NCBI GenBank assembly: GCA_002007465.1
Contig: LNAC01000001.1
Coordinates: forward strand, 4,186,302 to 4,250,301
Direction of reading: 5' to 3'
Source of the DNA: Ailurus styani
Taxonomy: Eukaryota > Chordata > Mammalia > Carnivora > Ailuridae
DNA length: 64,000 bases
Positions within the stretch are counted from its first letter, which is position 1. Each line of letters starts with the position of its first letter. Of the stretch, positions 50,247-62,992 are shown in pieces. The notes below the pieces were generated by a model. It did not search any database and was not told the origin of the DNA. It saw only the letters and a list, made by a program, of their open reading frames with translations. The translations under genes and the position numbers were made by a program.

Positions 50247-52323
50247 ACACGTCTTCTCGTCTAACCACGGCGCGTCTTTGAAAGGGTAGTGCTGGCCCCA
50301 CTGTGCTAGGGGAAGGTAGCGGATGGGTGCAGAGCCTAGCAGTTCCTCTTTCAGATGCGACTGCCCCTGAACAGAGGCAATGCTTGCCTGTGGCTCTCTT
50401 GCCCTAAGATGAGACCATGGAGAAGCTGGGGGAGCCAAGGGGACAAGCCACCAAGCCCTTCCTGGACTCCTTCAGTGCAACTTTTCCTAAATAAAGTTCT
50501 CATTTTTAATTACAATGAGAAGCAAAAAAACCCGGGCCTGTCACAGAGAAAGAGGTACATATGGGCCCCTGGAGGGAACTTGGAAGGCACATGGTAGGGT
50601 GTCAGGAACGGAGCCCGGGCTCTCGGGGAATGCCATTGTCTGAGGCCAGTGTCATCAGCGCGAGCGCCTGGTCTTCCTTCTCTCACCAGAATACATCTTG
50701 GGGCTCGCCCTATCTAATCTCTTCCGAAGGCTCACAGCTGAGCCAGGTAGAGCTCAGTGTTCGCCGGAACACAGTCAGGCTCACATCGGACCGACGGCTT
50801 GGTACCCCCTCTCCCATCTGACTCCCACCCACGGGTCCTCCTGTTCACCCATCATCAGGAGAGATGCATTTTATCAGAGGACCACTGGAGTGACCCCCCC
50901 CAGGGAGGTCCATATGGAGGCGGAAGCCTTGACCAAAGCCCCTGCGCAGGAAATCAAGATAAAGCCCCATCTGTCTACCCTTGAGGGCAGCAGTGGGGTG
51001 AAAGGTAGCAACAAATGATAGAAACGCATGGTCCTCTCCCCGCCTCTCCTCGGGAAGAGGCCCTGGCTCGGAGGCTCGGCCTCCACTGACCCTCCCCTCG
51101 GCAGTGGGGACAACGGCGGAGAGGCTGGCTGACTTTGGGGCTCGGCAGCCCCCCTCTGGCTGAGCCCGGGCTATGCTCCCTCCACCCAGTCTGAGGTCAT
51201 GCAGGGGACTAGACTTTCGTGGCTGGGTGTGCAGCAGACTTTTGATTTTAAAGACGCGAGCGGATCTGTAGACTTACGAGTGTCTGCTGGTTACGTGCGT
51301 ATTCGTTCATTCATTCGGCTGCGTTTAGGAGACCTGACCGTTGGCCAAGAGACAGCCGAACAAGACAAGCACCGGCCCCGTCCCCCAGCGCTTGCTTTCC
51401 GCCCGGAGAGATGAGACAATCAATCACCGTCCAACCGACCCACCGGGAGGCTCACACCTGCTCGGGCTGGGGGCAGGACTCCCCGGTCCAGAGGCCTCTT
51501 CTCAAGGGAGCAGCCGACCGGTCTAGCAGGGGAGGAGGAAGAGGGGCAGCTGAGCCAGGGGCCGCGGGGAGGGCACGGCGCCTCCAGGAGGGCCCGGAGC
51601 CCGCCCAGGGCCGGAGACCCCGGTGTCTCGGGGCAGGACTGACCGGTGATGGCGGTGCTTAGGGATGGAGGAGGGGAAAGAAGCTTCCCGGCAGGACTGC
51701 TCAGAAGCGGAAGCTAACGACACTGGGCAGACTTCGCCAGGCCCGGGGGCTCCTGGGGCCGGGAGCAGGCCCGTCCATCTGGCACCGCCGAGACGCTCGA
51801 TGAATGTTCTTGAAGGACATAGGTCTTCGGGGGCCATCGCTGCAGATTTCTCTCCGTGCCGTCAGCCCATGTCAGGTTTCAAAGAGCCTGGGCCTCTGAG
51901 GCCGGAGACCCAGCTGGACTCAGTGTCTCTCTGTCTCTGTCTCTGTCATCCTCTCTTCCCTCCTCCTCTCCCCTCCCTGGCCCACCGAGAGCCTTCGCCG
52001 GAACACGTCAGCTCCCTGACCTTGCTTTCTGATCGGTGAAGCAGGAGGACCCAGGGACAGTGGACCCGCGTCGCTGCTCAGCCTGGGCTGACAGACAGAA
52101 GCCCTGCACCCACAGGCGTCGCCGGGCCGCCGGGGAGCCCTGAACTCAGCACACAGACCGCGGCCTCTCACTTCCTTCTGGAGGCAGCCAGAGCCGTGCG
52201 TGAGCCCGTTGATTCCAGCACGGAGCCCACTCCGCGGCCCGGTGGAGAGTGTCTGCCCCCGTGTCCCTTCTGTCCTCTTCCGGGGAGGCCGGGTCTTCGG
52301 ATGGTCGGTGTTGGGGGGAGAAG

Positions 52324-52341
52324 NNNNNNNNNNNNNNNNNN
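52324..52341. other. Assembly gap (18 N)
   Basis: Short N run between G-rich and C-rich sequence in the 5' intron. Its small size suggests a low-complexity or hard-to-sequence site. Confidence 0.98.
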
Positions 52342-55300
52342 CCCCGCCCCCTGCCGAAGAACGGTTTCGGGAACATCGGAGGCCGATCCTGTGGCTGGGC
52401 AGGTGCCCGGGCCAGCAAGGCATGCAGGGCGGTTAGCAGCCCCGAAAGCCCCAGCCCCCACCCAGTGGGGACCTCAGAGGAGCCCGTGCTCAGAATCCCA
52501 ACTCAGCCCCGACCGGACACACGCGGTCTCTTCCGCGTCCTCTGTTGAATCAGCTCGTGACTCCCCTGGAGCCTGCGTGTGATTCAACACATTCTTCTGT
52601 ATCCAGAAATAGACTAGAGCTTCTGTTGGGATCTGGCATCATCCAGCAAGGAGCCGCAGAGGCCTTACGTAGTACACCCCGCAGAGGGAAGTGCGCCCCA
52701 AGGCTCCGGGCATCTCCCCGGGGGGCCTGTCCACATCCATCTCATCTGCAGGGACTGCGGTCAAGGACAGTGACCACGCTGGGCGGGACAGCGGTGCCGC
52801 CTGCTTTCAGACCCCCGTGGGCCCGGTGACATCGTGGCTTTGGTGTGGGTGCTGCGCTGGGCTTGGCTCACAGCAGGTGCTCCATCCACGACCGCGGACG
52901 TCCCAGGGACCATGGCCCCACTGTGTACTAGGAGAAGGTAGTGCCTGAGGAACCACATGGTTCTGCCCCCGAGTAAGCCTCTAAGCACCAGGAGCTGAAG
53001 TGGGCGCCCGGCGTCCCCAGGGCTGCTCCCTCCGGCTCAGACACCAAGTCCCCAGGCAGCTTCAGCGCAGGTGTCCCGCAACCCTTCGAATCAGCCATCA
53101 CACGGCCACCTGGCCGGGCTCAGCCTGAGCCCAAGGGTCCTGGATGGAAACGTCCAGGGTCTTCTTTCTGCCTCGAGAATTTGCCATTAACAGGGCTGTA
53201 GGGTAATCACAGGACGTCAGGGCTTTAAGGTCAAAAGGGGTAAAGGAATGGAAGCCACGGGGTAACTGTGACGAGGGCAGGAGGGGAGCCTGCCAGGGGC
53301 ACTTCCGGGACCGGAGGAGGCCTGGAGGAGGAAGGGCACTTGGGGAGCAGCTGCAGCGGGCAGGAGGCCCGGGAGGGTGATCCGCGCGCGGGCGGCATGG
53401 ACTCGCTGGCGGCAGGCTTTCCGGGCCCCCGTGGGGCGCTTCCTCCCGGAGCAGATCCCACTCCTGGCCGGGGTTTGCCGCTCTGGGAAGGTACCAGAAG
53501 CCGACAGCCGGGAACGCTGCCTTTCTGGCCCTGGTGTTCCAGCACGCCACACGGTGGAGACGGGGCCCCCGGAGCAGAACCGGCCCCCCGTCCCACTGGG
53601 CACTGGGGTGGGCTTCCTCCAGCCGGGCAGTGCAGCCCCCTCGGAACCTTGTCCACGTGGGGGGCAGACGCAGAGCTGAGCTCACCATGCGCCCTGCACT
53701 CCCCCCCCAATCTTTCCTCGTACACGGGTCACAGCGACCTTCCGAGGCAGCGGGAGAAAGAAGACAGCGGACCACTCCCAGCCCGGGGAAGGCGGTGCTC
53801 AAATCCCCGGGCACGGCTGCGTGTGTGGCTCCCAGAAGAGAGCTCACCTTATGTCACGGAAACAGGCAGCAGGCGCAGGGAGACGAGATCCCTTATCTAC
53901 CTGCAGATGGGACAGCTCCTCACTCCGCTGCCGAGCCTGAGAAGGTGGCTAAGAATGTCCACTGCTCCTTTCTGGAAGGTTCTGAGGATAATGTACGTGA
54001 CAGGCTGGTGAAGTTCAGCATTCTGTTGGAATCCAAGGATTCACATGCTTGCTGCATCTGGTCTCCAGAGCAGAGGGAAGCTCCCAAGCTCCCCACTAAA
54101 GTCCAAACCTCTCCAAGGCTGCTGACTGTTCTGACACATTCCTGCAAGCCATCCCTCTTGGTCTCTTTGTTTCTGCCAAAACACAGCCCCTTAGTAGCCA
54201 GGTCTGCCTAACTGGTAGGGGTGGCATCTCTGGTCCCAACAGGGGTCTCCTTCTGTTCCAGCTTTTCCAGGCTTTCTCAGGAAACGGTGAGCCAAAAGAG
54301 AGAGACCAACCACTGCCCCTTTCGGGTGATCCCTGGCTGCACTATAGACCCTTCAAGGCCCCCCGTGCACCGAGAAATAAGGTGAGTGCAGATACGGAAA
54401 GGGCACCATACCTTCCCCAGGGCCCCCACTGGCAGCTTTCTGGGGTTGCCACAATCAGGCCCAGGCATGACTCCCACCTTTCAGGTTAGAAAGCAAAGCA
54501 AAGACCAGAAGACCGAGCCAAATCCTTGTGTTTACTGACAAATCTCGAGAGCAGGAAGTCAGTCAGCATCACCTGGGATGAGGACAAATGGGACCCAAAT
54601 GTTCCCAGAAGACGGATAAGCCCTTCGTCGCACCCACAGGTCAGATTTCTCCTTGACCTCTGCGGGGTTCAGGTGTGCGAGGGGTGAATTGTGGGCCCCG
54701 GGGATCCCTCCGCCCAGCCGGCAGCCAAGCACGGACCGTGCCTGGGACACGGTCCCGGCAGGCACGGGGTCAGGGGAGCCTCATCGGCCCGCCGGCTACA
54801 GAACAGACTGGGAAGCACGGCGCCAGTTTTCTGAAATCAGGGCTGAAAACACAAGTCAGGCACGTCCTGGCCCAGGCGCCGAGCGAAGCCCCGCAGCCCC
54901 CCTTCTATCCTGTTGGCTCCCGGGAACTCCTCGAGGGACCAGGGACCACCGTGAGCCTCGGGGGCCTCGCCTAAACACTTGTCTGGCACCTACGAAGGCG
55001 GCGCTTGTTTTCCATAAAACCAGGGCAACGTCACTCACAGGCGAGACCATCCTCTCGTTACGCACAAGGGAAGAACAAAGCCTCGAAGAACAAAGACGTG
55101 TTTTCACAGCAAAGGAGGAACGAATCCAGACCTTTTCCAAGCTTCAGGTGTGAATACACTTACATGGATGAAAGGTCCAGATAATAAGAGTAAACGCCCC
55201 TCAAGCAGTCCGACTTGGAGCCTCAGCACGCTCCAGATGCATCCATAGGGATCCTGCCTTTTTGGAGAAGGTTTCGCTTGTTAAAGAAGATGCAGAGGGC

Positions 55301-56165
55301 GTGCTTTTTATCTGAGTTGGGGAAGGCTGGAACTTAATTGCTTTTGAGCAAAGGTAATTGCAAACCTCTAAATGTGAAACCACCGAAACACCATTAAGAG
55401 GAGATGGGCAGAGAAGGCCACCTGTTAAGAGAGGAAATGGAAAACACAAAAATAAAAACCACACGCAGAAATGACGAGGAGATGCTGGGTGGTGTCCTCG
55501 TCCCTGGTCTGGCTGACCGTCGCCCAGCAGAGACCTGCACCCCCACAATGCCGTCCAGAGGGCCCCCGTCTGGCCCCTCCTCTGACAAACAGCCACCCAG
55601 AGAGGCAGAAGCCACCTTGGCCTTGACAGACGGGGCGGTCAGCGACAGTGAGGTGCCTGCCCACCACGCCCAGACTCTCAGGACAGACAGCACTGGCTCT
55701 TTTTGTAGACTGAGGCACGTCCGGGCTCTGCAGGGGTGAGTCCACACAGCTACCCACTATTCACACACGAAGAGTCTGGTTGGGCTTCCTCGGGACACAC
55801 AGAACCCTCGGGGTTCAGGAGACTGAATTCTGAGCACATAGAATTGTACAGCTATTCCTGAAGTACTGGGTTAGGGGCGACCAGTGGAAAGGAGTCAGGG
55901 ACACATTTTGCTTCCTTCCGCAAACACCCTTGTCCACCAGACTCCCAGAGACACAGGCCAAGTGTGTCCAGAGATGGCTGAGGTCCCTGGGGACAGTGTG
56001 CCCCGGGGAAGGGGCCCACCCAGGAGGCCGGGGGAGCTGGGGAGGCACAGAGCCCCCAGATTCCCTGCAGCGGGTCCTGGGAGAACAGACATCCAGGTCC
56101 CTGGAGACGGCGCTGCTCTCGGCCCACAGGGGCAGGGGAGACCTGGGGAGGCAGGCCTTTGTAGG

Positions 56166-56389
56166 AGAAGGGGGGTGGGAGGGCGCCTGGGGGGCTCAGT
56201 GGGTTAAAGCCTCTGCCTTCAGCTCAGGTCATGATCTCAGGGTCCTGGGATCGAGGCCCGCATCGGGCTCCCTGCTCGGCGGGAAGCCTGCTTCCTCCTC
56301 TTTCTCTGCCTGTTTGGGCTCTCTCTTTCTCTCTCTGTCAAGTAAATAAACAAAATCTTTAAAAAAGAAGAAGAAGAAGGGGGTTGGGA
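56166..56389 (+). mobile_element. CAN-SINE, forward, with target duplication
   Basis: Element at 56181-56374: GGGCGCCTGGGGGGCTCAGT head, GGGATCGAGGCCCGCATCGG, CT-rich body, tail AAATAAACAAAATCTTT with a (AAG)n end. Flanking repeats AGAAGGGGGGTGGGA and AGAAGGGGGTTGGGA differ at one base. Confidence 0.94.
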
Positions 56390-57775
56390 TCAGCACTTCG
56401 CGGGGGGCTCCTGGGGCAGCTGCCCGCCCACCCGGGGAAAGGATCTCGGCCAGAGCCCGGCAGCAGGTGCTGAGATGCCGGGGAGCTAAGTGGTGCATCT
56501 TGCCCCAAGAACCTCTCCACTTCCTCACGCACGCTGTGTCCCCCACTGACCGCAGCCAGTCAGCCCCAGGCCCCAGGACCACCGGGTACCGGCCACACGG
56601 ACCCCGGCCCGACGCCCCAGCGCAGGGGCCGCTCAGAGAACACCCGGCTCGAGTTCCCTCCTCAGTCAGGAAACCAGGCACAGGGAATGAAACGACTTCC
56701 CAGAAAACTGCATCTTTGTTTTTCGTTTTGCATTTTCTCTTACAATGCAGGCACCAAGGGACAGTGTTTCTTAAAAGAGAAATGAGGAGACGGAAATGAT
56801 TTTCGCAAGTTGCAGCTGATCGCACTGTACTTAAATCACGGGGCACCGCGCAGCCGTGGGGTAAACGCAGCACCGTCTCCCTGAGGGGGTCTCAACGGGC
56901 CTTGCAAGCAGAGCGCTGCAATCCATCGTTTCCAGATGGGCCGCCCCCTCCTGCCCCTGCCTGCCCGCAGCCTTGCCCTGAGGCCGCACGGGAGAGCTCC
57001 TCTCAGGTCACCCCGCGGGCCTGGGCCCCCAGCCCGGATGGAATGTCTGCGCCCAAGCGAGCTGTGGGCCAAGTAGACGAAGGAGAGGAGATTAAGGCGG
57101 GCACTTTGGGTTCCTGATTTTGCTTTTCCTCCAAGTGGGCAGGATGGAAAGATGGTTCTGGAAGTGGAACTACTGGGCCTTCTTCTCTGAGTCCTTGAAG
57201 GACCTCCTGGGTCCTTGCCTGCTTCTTGGTGCCCCCGAGACAGGGCGCATCCCCGAGACAAGCCACAGAGAATGAGAGCTTCTGGGGGGACCCCCCACCC
57301 CCCCAAGGTGGTTCCAGGTGAGGAGGCTGCTCTGGGAGGTGGGCTGCCCTCTTGGGGGAGGCAGGGGGACCTCAGTGCCAACACTGGGCCAGGTTAGATG
57401 GTCCTACAATAATGGACAGGCTCATATTTTTAGGCCATTAGTTCTCAGCTCATTAGGAGAAAAAAAAAAAAGGTTCTTCAGCAAAGTTCATTACTCCTCC
57501 TGTTAATTGGGGGAAATAAAACCAGCTCATGAAATAGCACCTGAAAATGTATTTTGCCGGGTAAATGACAAAGAGCTATTTCTAGAAAACAACGGGGACT
57601 GCCTGTTTTTAGGTGCAAAAGTGTTTAAGCGCTCCCTACCTCTGGTTTCAGGTTACCAAGGTCAAAGGCCTCACAGGGAGAAGCAGCTCCCAGGGAATAT
57701 GGATGTTTCACAGCAGAATGGGGGTTTGGTTTCAAACATCTCAGGCCGGGTTTGAGGACTGTTAGAGCTAAAATT

Positions 57776-57867
57776 AAAAGTCTTCAGAGAGAAAAAGTAA
57801 AAAATAAATAAATAAATAAAATAAAAATAAAATAAAATAAAAATTTTTTTAAAAAAGTCTTCAGAGA
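57776..57867 (+). mobile_element. A-rich micro-insertion with target duplication
   Basis: An exact 15-bp direct repeat AAAAGTCTTCAGAGA (57776-57790 and 57853-57867) flanks about 62 bp made only of A-rich AAATA-type repeats. This looks like a retroposon truncated to its tail. Confidence 0.75.
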
Positions 57868-60800
57868 AATCCTGTTTAGCAAGGTCAATAGCATTGGACA
57901 TTGTGATTGGACATAGATCTTTATCCACTCAACTTTGTTTTTTTTTCCCCAAACAAATGGGTAACTTACTCTTTAAGACAGGATGGAAACCACATGACAT
58001 TTAATTTCACTTTCTCTCTTGTGCTGGTGGCATGTCCCTCATCCCTTGTGTCCATGCAGCTTTGGGGACTCCCACGACTCACCTCAGGGAGCAGCCTGCA
58101 GAGCCCTCGGGGTCTGCAGGGAAGCAGGGGCATGGGGGCCGGAGGGTCTGCATTCACTCCCAGGTCTGCCCGACTCCTCAGCTTACCCCTGTGATTTAGT
58201 CTCTCCATTCAAGAACAGGAATGATGTGTTAAATGAGTGGCTAACTTTTAGAAGAGAGAGCATAAAATGTGGAAGATCTGACTCTAAGTTCCACCTCCGC
58301 CCCAATTTGACTGGTCTCCTGGAAACTCAAAGTTATTAGATTAGACAACAGAAAAACAAAAGAAGCGGGTGGCTGAAGGTATGAAGTCTGAGTTTACTCT
58401 TCCACAAAGTAGGCCAGTAAATACCTATTGTTCCACCATCCCCCGCTGGCCAGGGGCAGAACCTTCCCCCTTTATGGGAGGCTTAGAAGCTAGAGAAGGG
58501 CTTTCCCTGAGCAAAGGCGGAGCGCCATCAAAGGAAGGGACAGAGAATGCTAAGCAAAGCTTCCTCACTGGGAGTCCCACTGACCCTCCTTCCTGATGCT
58601 GACATAGTAACAAAGTGGCAATTGGTCTTCAAAGAATTTAGAAAATCCTTTATGTTAAGGAGTAAAAGGTCTTTTATAGTTCATTTCAGTGCTTTATTAT
58701 GTTACACGCTGCTCAAGACCCGTGTGCACATTTCTGGATTACATGCTGAAACCGATTTCATCAAAGAATTTTTAAAAACCCCATACATATGCAAGAAACA
58801 TGTAAAACCCCAGCATATCACAACCTCTTCTCTACTCCTGGTCCACACAGGGCTTCCTGCTGGCCCCTCCTGAGCAGGGCCCTGGATCAGCACAGACACC
58901 CTCCTCAGGACAGGGTAGCACTCTGCCTGGGCCACCAGCAAGGACCCCTAAGAATGCTGCCCTGTCGGTAAGTCTGTTAAAGGATCATTTCAATTCCAAT
59001 CTCCTATGGATCACGCACTAATTTGCATAATTCCAATTACGCGCCTTGCCCTCTTGAAGATGAATAAAAAGTGAAGAGCTGATTCTGTAAGAAGGAAGCC
59101 GTCCATTGCAGGAAAGACAAGAGAACCACATAGGCAAGGAAGCTACTCAAAGGCACATTTTCACAGATCCTAATGCCATACTTGACTGTATTGAATCACC
59201 AACAAGCCCACTGACCACTCACCCACCCGTCAAAGAAGAGGAAACTTACCAAGTTTCTACTGATGCGGACAAATGAGACAGGAATGCACTAGAGCTAGAC
59301 TTTATGGATACATTTTCCCCACTGAAGAAAACCATCCCTCTTGGTTTGGAGAAAATAAATGAAGGAAACCCCTGGAAACCTCTAAGTGGTAACTCTTCAT
59401 TCCTGAAAGCATCCCCATAAAACCAACGACAATGATGAAGCCTTTGCTGTCTCGTCTCTAATATTGTGAACCACGCACAACGTCTCACAATTGCTCATGA
59501 GCATCACAATCTAGCAATAATTAATTTCTCTACACTTGTAGTAGCAGCTTGTAGATTGTCATTTCACATACGATAGAACTTCACTGAATTCTTCATTCAT
59601 TAAAAACTACCACCTCTGCAGTGACAAGACAGTTGTGTTTGGGGTAGTCTTTGGATTCTACCAAAACCAAATTATTAGAGAATAGACTATAATTCAGAGA
59701 GAAAAAAAGGCCCAGAGCACAGAACGTTGACCTAAACAGGTCAAGGAAACAACAATTGATAGAAGCCAAGGACCACGCCCTCGAAACGTTATCAGTCCTT
59801 GTTACTTTTTCGATCAGAAGTGGCCTCAGCCCTGATGGGGCACTCCCGACTGTTCCTAGCAAATCTAAATGGTGCTCCTTCCTCCCGGGGGGCACTCAGT
59901 ACTCCTCATTCTCATCGTGTTGTGTTTGAATTTTAACAGAGATGTTCAGAAGCAACAGCCTGCCAAAGCACTATGCCTAGAGGGGACCCTGTCGATGGTG
60001 GCTTCTTTCCAACCCAACTGTCATCTCCTGACCCTTGCTCACCTGGCTGTCCCAGGCAGATGGTAGCCTCGCCCACGCCACGTCACGGTCTAGCCCACGT
60101 CCAGGGCCCGGCACCTGCCACTGCCCAGGGAAGCCCTGCTTTCTCCACGCCAGCCCCCGGGCCTGGAGGTCTGGGCTGGGACCCATAACTGGAGGTCTCT
60201 GCTCCACAGATCTTTCTGTCTCTTCTTCCTTCTGAACTTGAACGTGAGCTCCTAGTGTGTTGGGGTTAGCTCATGGCCTCGTACTTCCAGGAGGGGCCCT
60301 GTGGGCAGAGGTCAGAGTCTGTAGCAGCTCCCAGTAAGATGAAGAAATGGCATCAGGACAAGACTCGCTGGAAGGCTGCACCTCTGAGTGGGGAGGCAGG
60401 AGAGCCTGGGGAGGCCCCATGTACCTTCTCCGGGCAGGCCATCCATTCTCAAACTGTTAGACACCTTCTTTTCCGGACCTGCACTTCACTGGAACCCCAG
60501 AGAATGCGCGGTAGAAAGGTGGTCCCAGGCACAGATGCCTAGAGCGGTCGGGCCCGGCCTGTGTTCTCACTCGAGCCTTGTGCAGGGAGCAGGTGCGCTA
60601 GGCGCCCCCGGGGAGCACAGGTCCTGCGGACGGAGGGAGTTATGTGGTAAGCGTGGTGCACTGAGTGTCCCCAGGGCTTCAGAATACGATCAGAACAACT
60701 TCAAGGTGGTAATCAGGTAAATGTCGTCTGACTTTCATTTGACTTTCATCTGGGCTGTGTCAATAAATCAATTTTGCCATCCTTCAAACAGGACCCACAA

Positions 60801-62104
60801 ATAAGCCGACACTTCCACCCCTGTCCAGCGCTGATGCTGAGGTAGGACGATAAACCAACATCCTCCATCTACCTGGTAAGATCATCTCGCTGCACCCTCA
60901 CGTTAATCTGTCTCAGCAAACAGGCCAATGGCCTGGGCACAGCGCTCTGTCAGAGATCAATGCCTAAATGCGTATTCTAGAATCGTTCCTCAAAACTGCA
61001 GCTGATCACACTGGAAATCAAAGTCCTGGGAAAGAAATGTGCAATCGACATAAAAGTCAAATAAAGATGCTGAACCTTCACCTAAAAGCAACCTCATGGG
61101 AAGTGAATGGTGAAAGATCCAGGAGGAAACTAGGAACTTCAATGTTCTCCTTTTCTTTCTCGTTTTCTCCCCCAAGGGCATTTTCAGTGGTGCCTGTGGA
61201 CCCCTCTCCTCTCCCTCATGTCAGGCACCTCTATCGGGTTGCGGCAAGGCTCTTAGGCACAACGTAATAAGAAGAGAGCTCCGTGTGCCTGGGGGTCCTG
61301 CGGGGAATGGGCGATGGAGCATGAATGAATGCGTGAACTTGGCTTTGCAGGGCATCGCATCCTTGGGGAGGCTGACCCCAGTAGCTTTACCTTCTTACCA
61401 GCACTCTGTCTGTACTAATATTCTGGAAACAGCCTATGTGCCTGAGCACCCACTCCCCGGGGAAGGATGGAGGTGACCTGAGGACAGGAGACCGTCCTGG
61501 GACCGCACGTTGCTACAGAACAAGGTGCCAGCCAATCACGGTGCTTTAGTTTCCGTTAATGTCAGCCCGACTGGGTTCAGTGAGCCTCTTTCCATCACGC
61601 GGGGGTGTGCTCACACTGCTGAGGCTCACGGGATGCCAGAGACCCCGTCCTTGCCCAGTGAGGTCACAGTCTCGTGGGCGGCCAGCACAGCATGTGGGGG
61701 ACGGACGGACGGACGCCCTCTGCCTCTGGAGAGGCGGGGTCTGCCAGGCTGGCGGGCGCAACACTCCCTCGCCGCGTTTCCGACAACTCCACGTGGAGAC
61801 AGACGGCACGCTCGCGGCGCTGGAATTCGGCTAACGCACTCCTAGCCAAGCCCAGGGCTCCCACTAAATTCCATCACTCCCAGGGAAGCCCACGCTGAAA
61901 CCTTCAGGACAGAGGAGGAACAGCGGCGACTGTGATCATTCTCCATCACTCCACCCACGGGCAGCAGGAAACCCGGGGCCCCAGCCAGGCAGTCCCAGGG
62001 AGGGCGTCCCAGCGCAGCCAGCCAACCAGCCTGGCCATCGCAGAAGCTACTGGCCATTTTGTTATTGCAAAGCCAGATAGTGTGCCTTGGGGTATTTTAT
62101 TTGT

Positions 62105-62105
<1 letters not shown>

Positions 62106-62137
<32 letters not shown>
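62106..62137. repeat. (CA)16 microsatellite
   Basis: Uninterrupted 32-bp CA run. Confidence 0.95.
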
Positions 62138-62138
<1 letters not shown>

Positions 62139-62961
62139 TTTTAAATGTAAATGGAGGAGAGCACAGATCCAGATTTATCTAGTGACGCATGCTCTAAAAC
62201 CTGAACACTGAGCCGAGGTGACACTAGGCAGGTTGCTGTTATTCTTTTGTTTTTTACGCTAAAATGTCCTTAAGTAAATTTCCGGTTGTAATCAGCCGAA
62301 CAGCAGAAATTTAGTGAAAGAACTGCTTCTGTTTGTGATCTGCTTATATATTTGAAATGGGGATCAAGAGATCAATCAGCAAAACCAAATCAGTTAGAAA
62401 TGGATTTGCATTCGCACCAGACGCAGCCCTTGAGCCCAGAACAACGTTAGGCCCACGCGCTTCGCGGCACCTGCAGTGACATTGAGACACGGCTTACGTC
62501 CTGGCCCGTCAGTGAGCAGGTCCGCCGGCAACCAGCAATTACCCCTGCGGTGAGCACAATCTCTCTCTCGGCCACACCGTTACCCTTTGCCCCCCAGCTG
62601 CACCACCCCCGCCTGTTAGCAAAGCCTTTGGGGGCCCCAGGGAAGGATCCGGATCCTCCGGGGAGGACTCTCGTGCTTCCTTGTGGATGTAACTAGGGTT
62701 CCCCCGGGAGCATCACAAAGGGTTTGGGGAAAGGCAGACTGTCCCTCTGGACCTTCCATCCTCCTGACACAGATACAAGGGGAAGGGTCCTCCCAGGAGG
62801 CACGCTGTGTGCTCTGCACCTTGCACCCCTCCCACAGCACCCCAGCCTGGCGCCCCTTCCAGTCCCCACCTCAACCCACCAATCTGGCTTTGGTCTGAGA
62901 CCCCAGGAGGCGCCTGGGGGCACATGGCAGATCCTCAGGAATGTTTGGTGGGCACATTAAT

Positions 62962-62992
62962 AGATGAATGAATAAATGAATGAATGAATGGA
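62962..62992. repeat. (GAAT)n simple repeat
   Basis: GATGAATGAATAAATGAATG-type tetranucleotide repeat next to MIR-like sequence. Confidence 0.8.
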
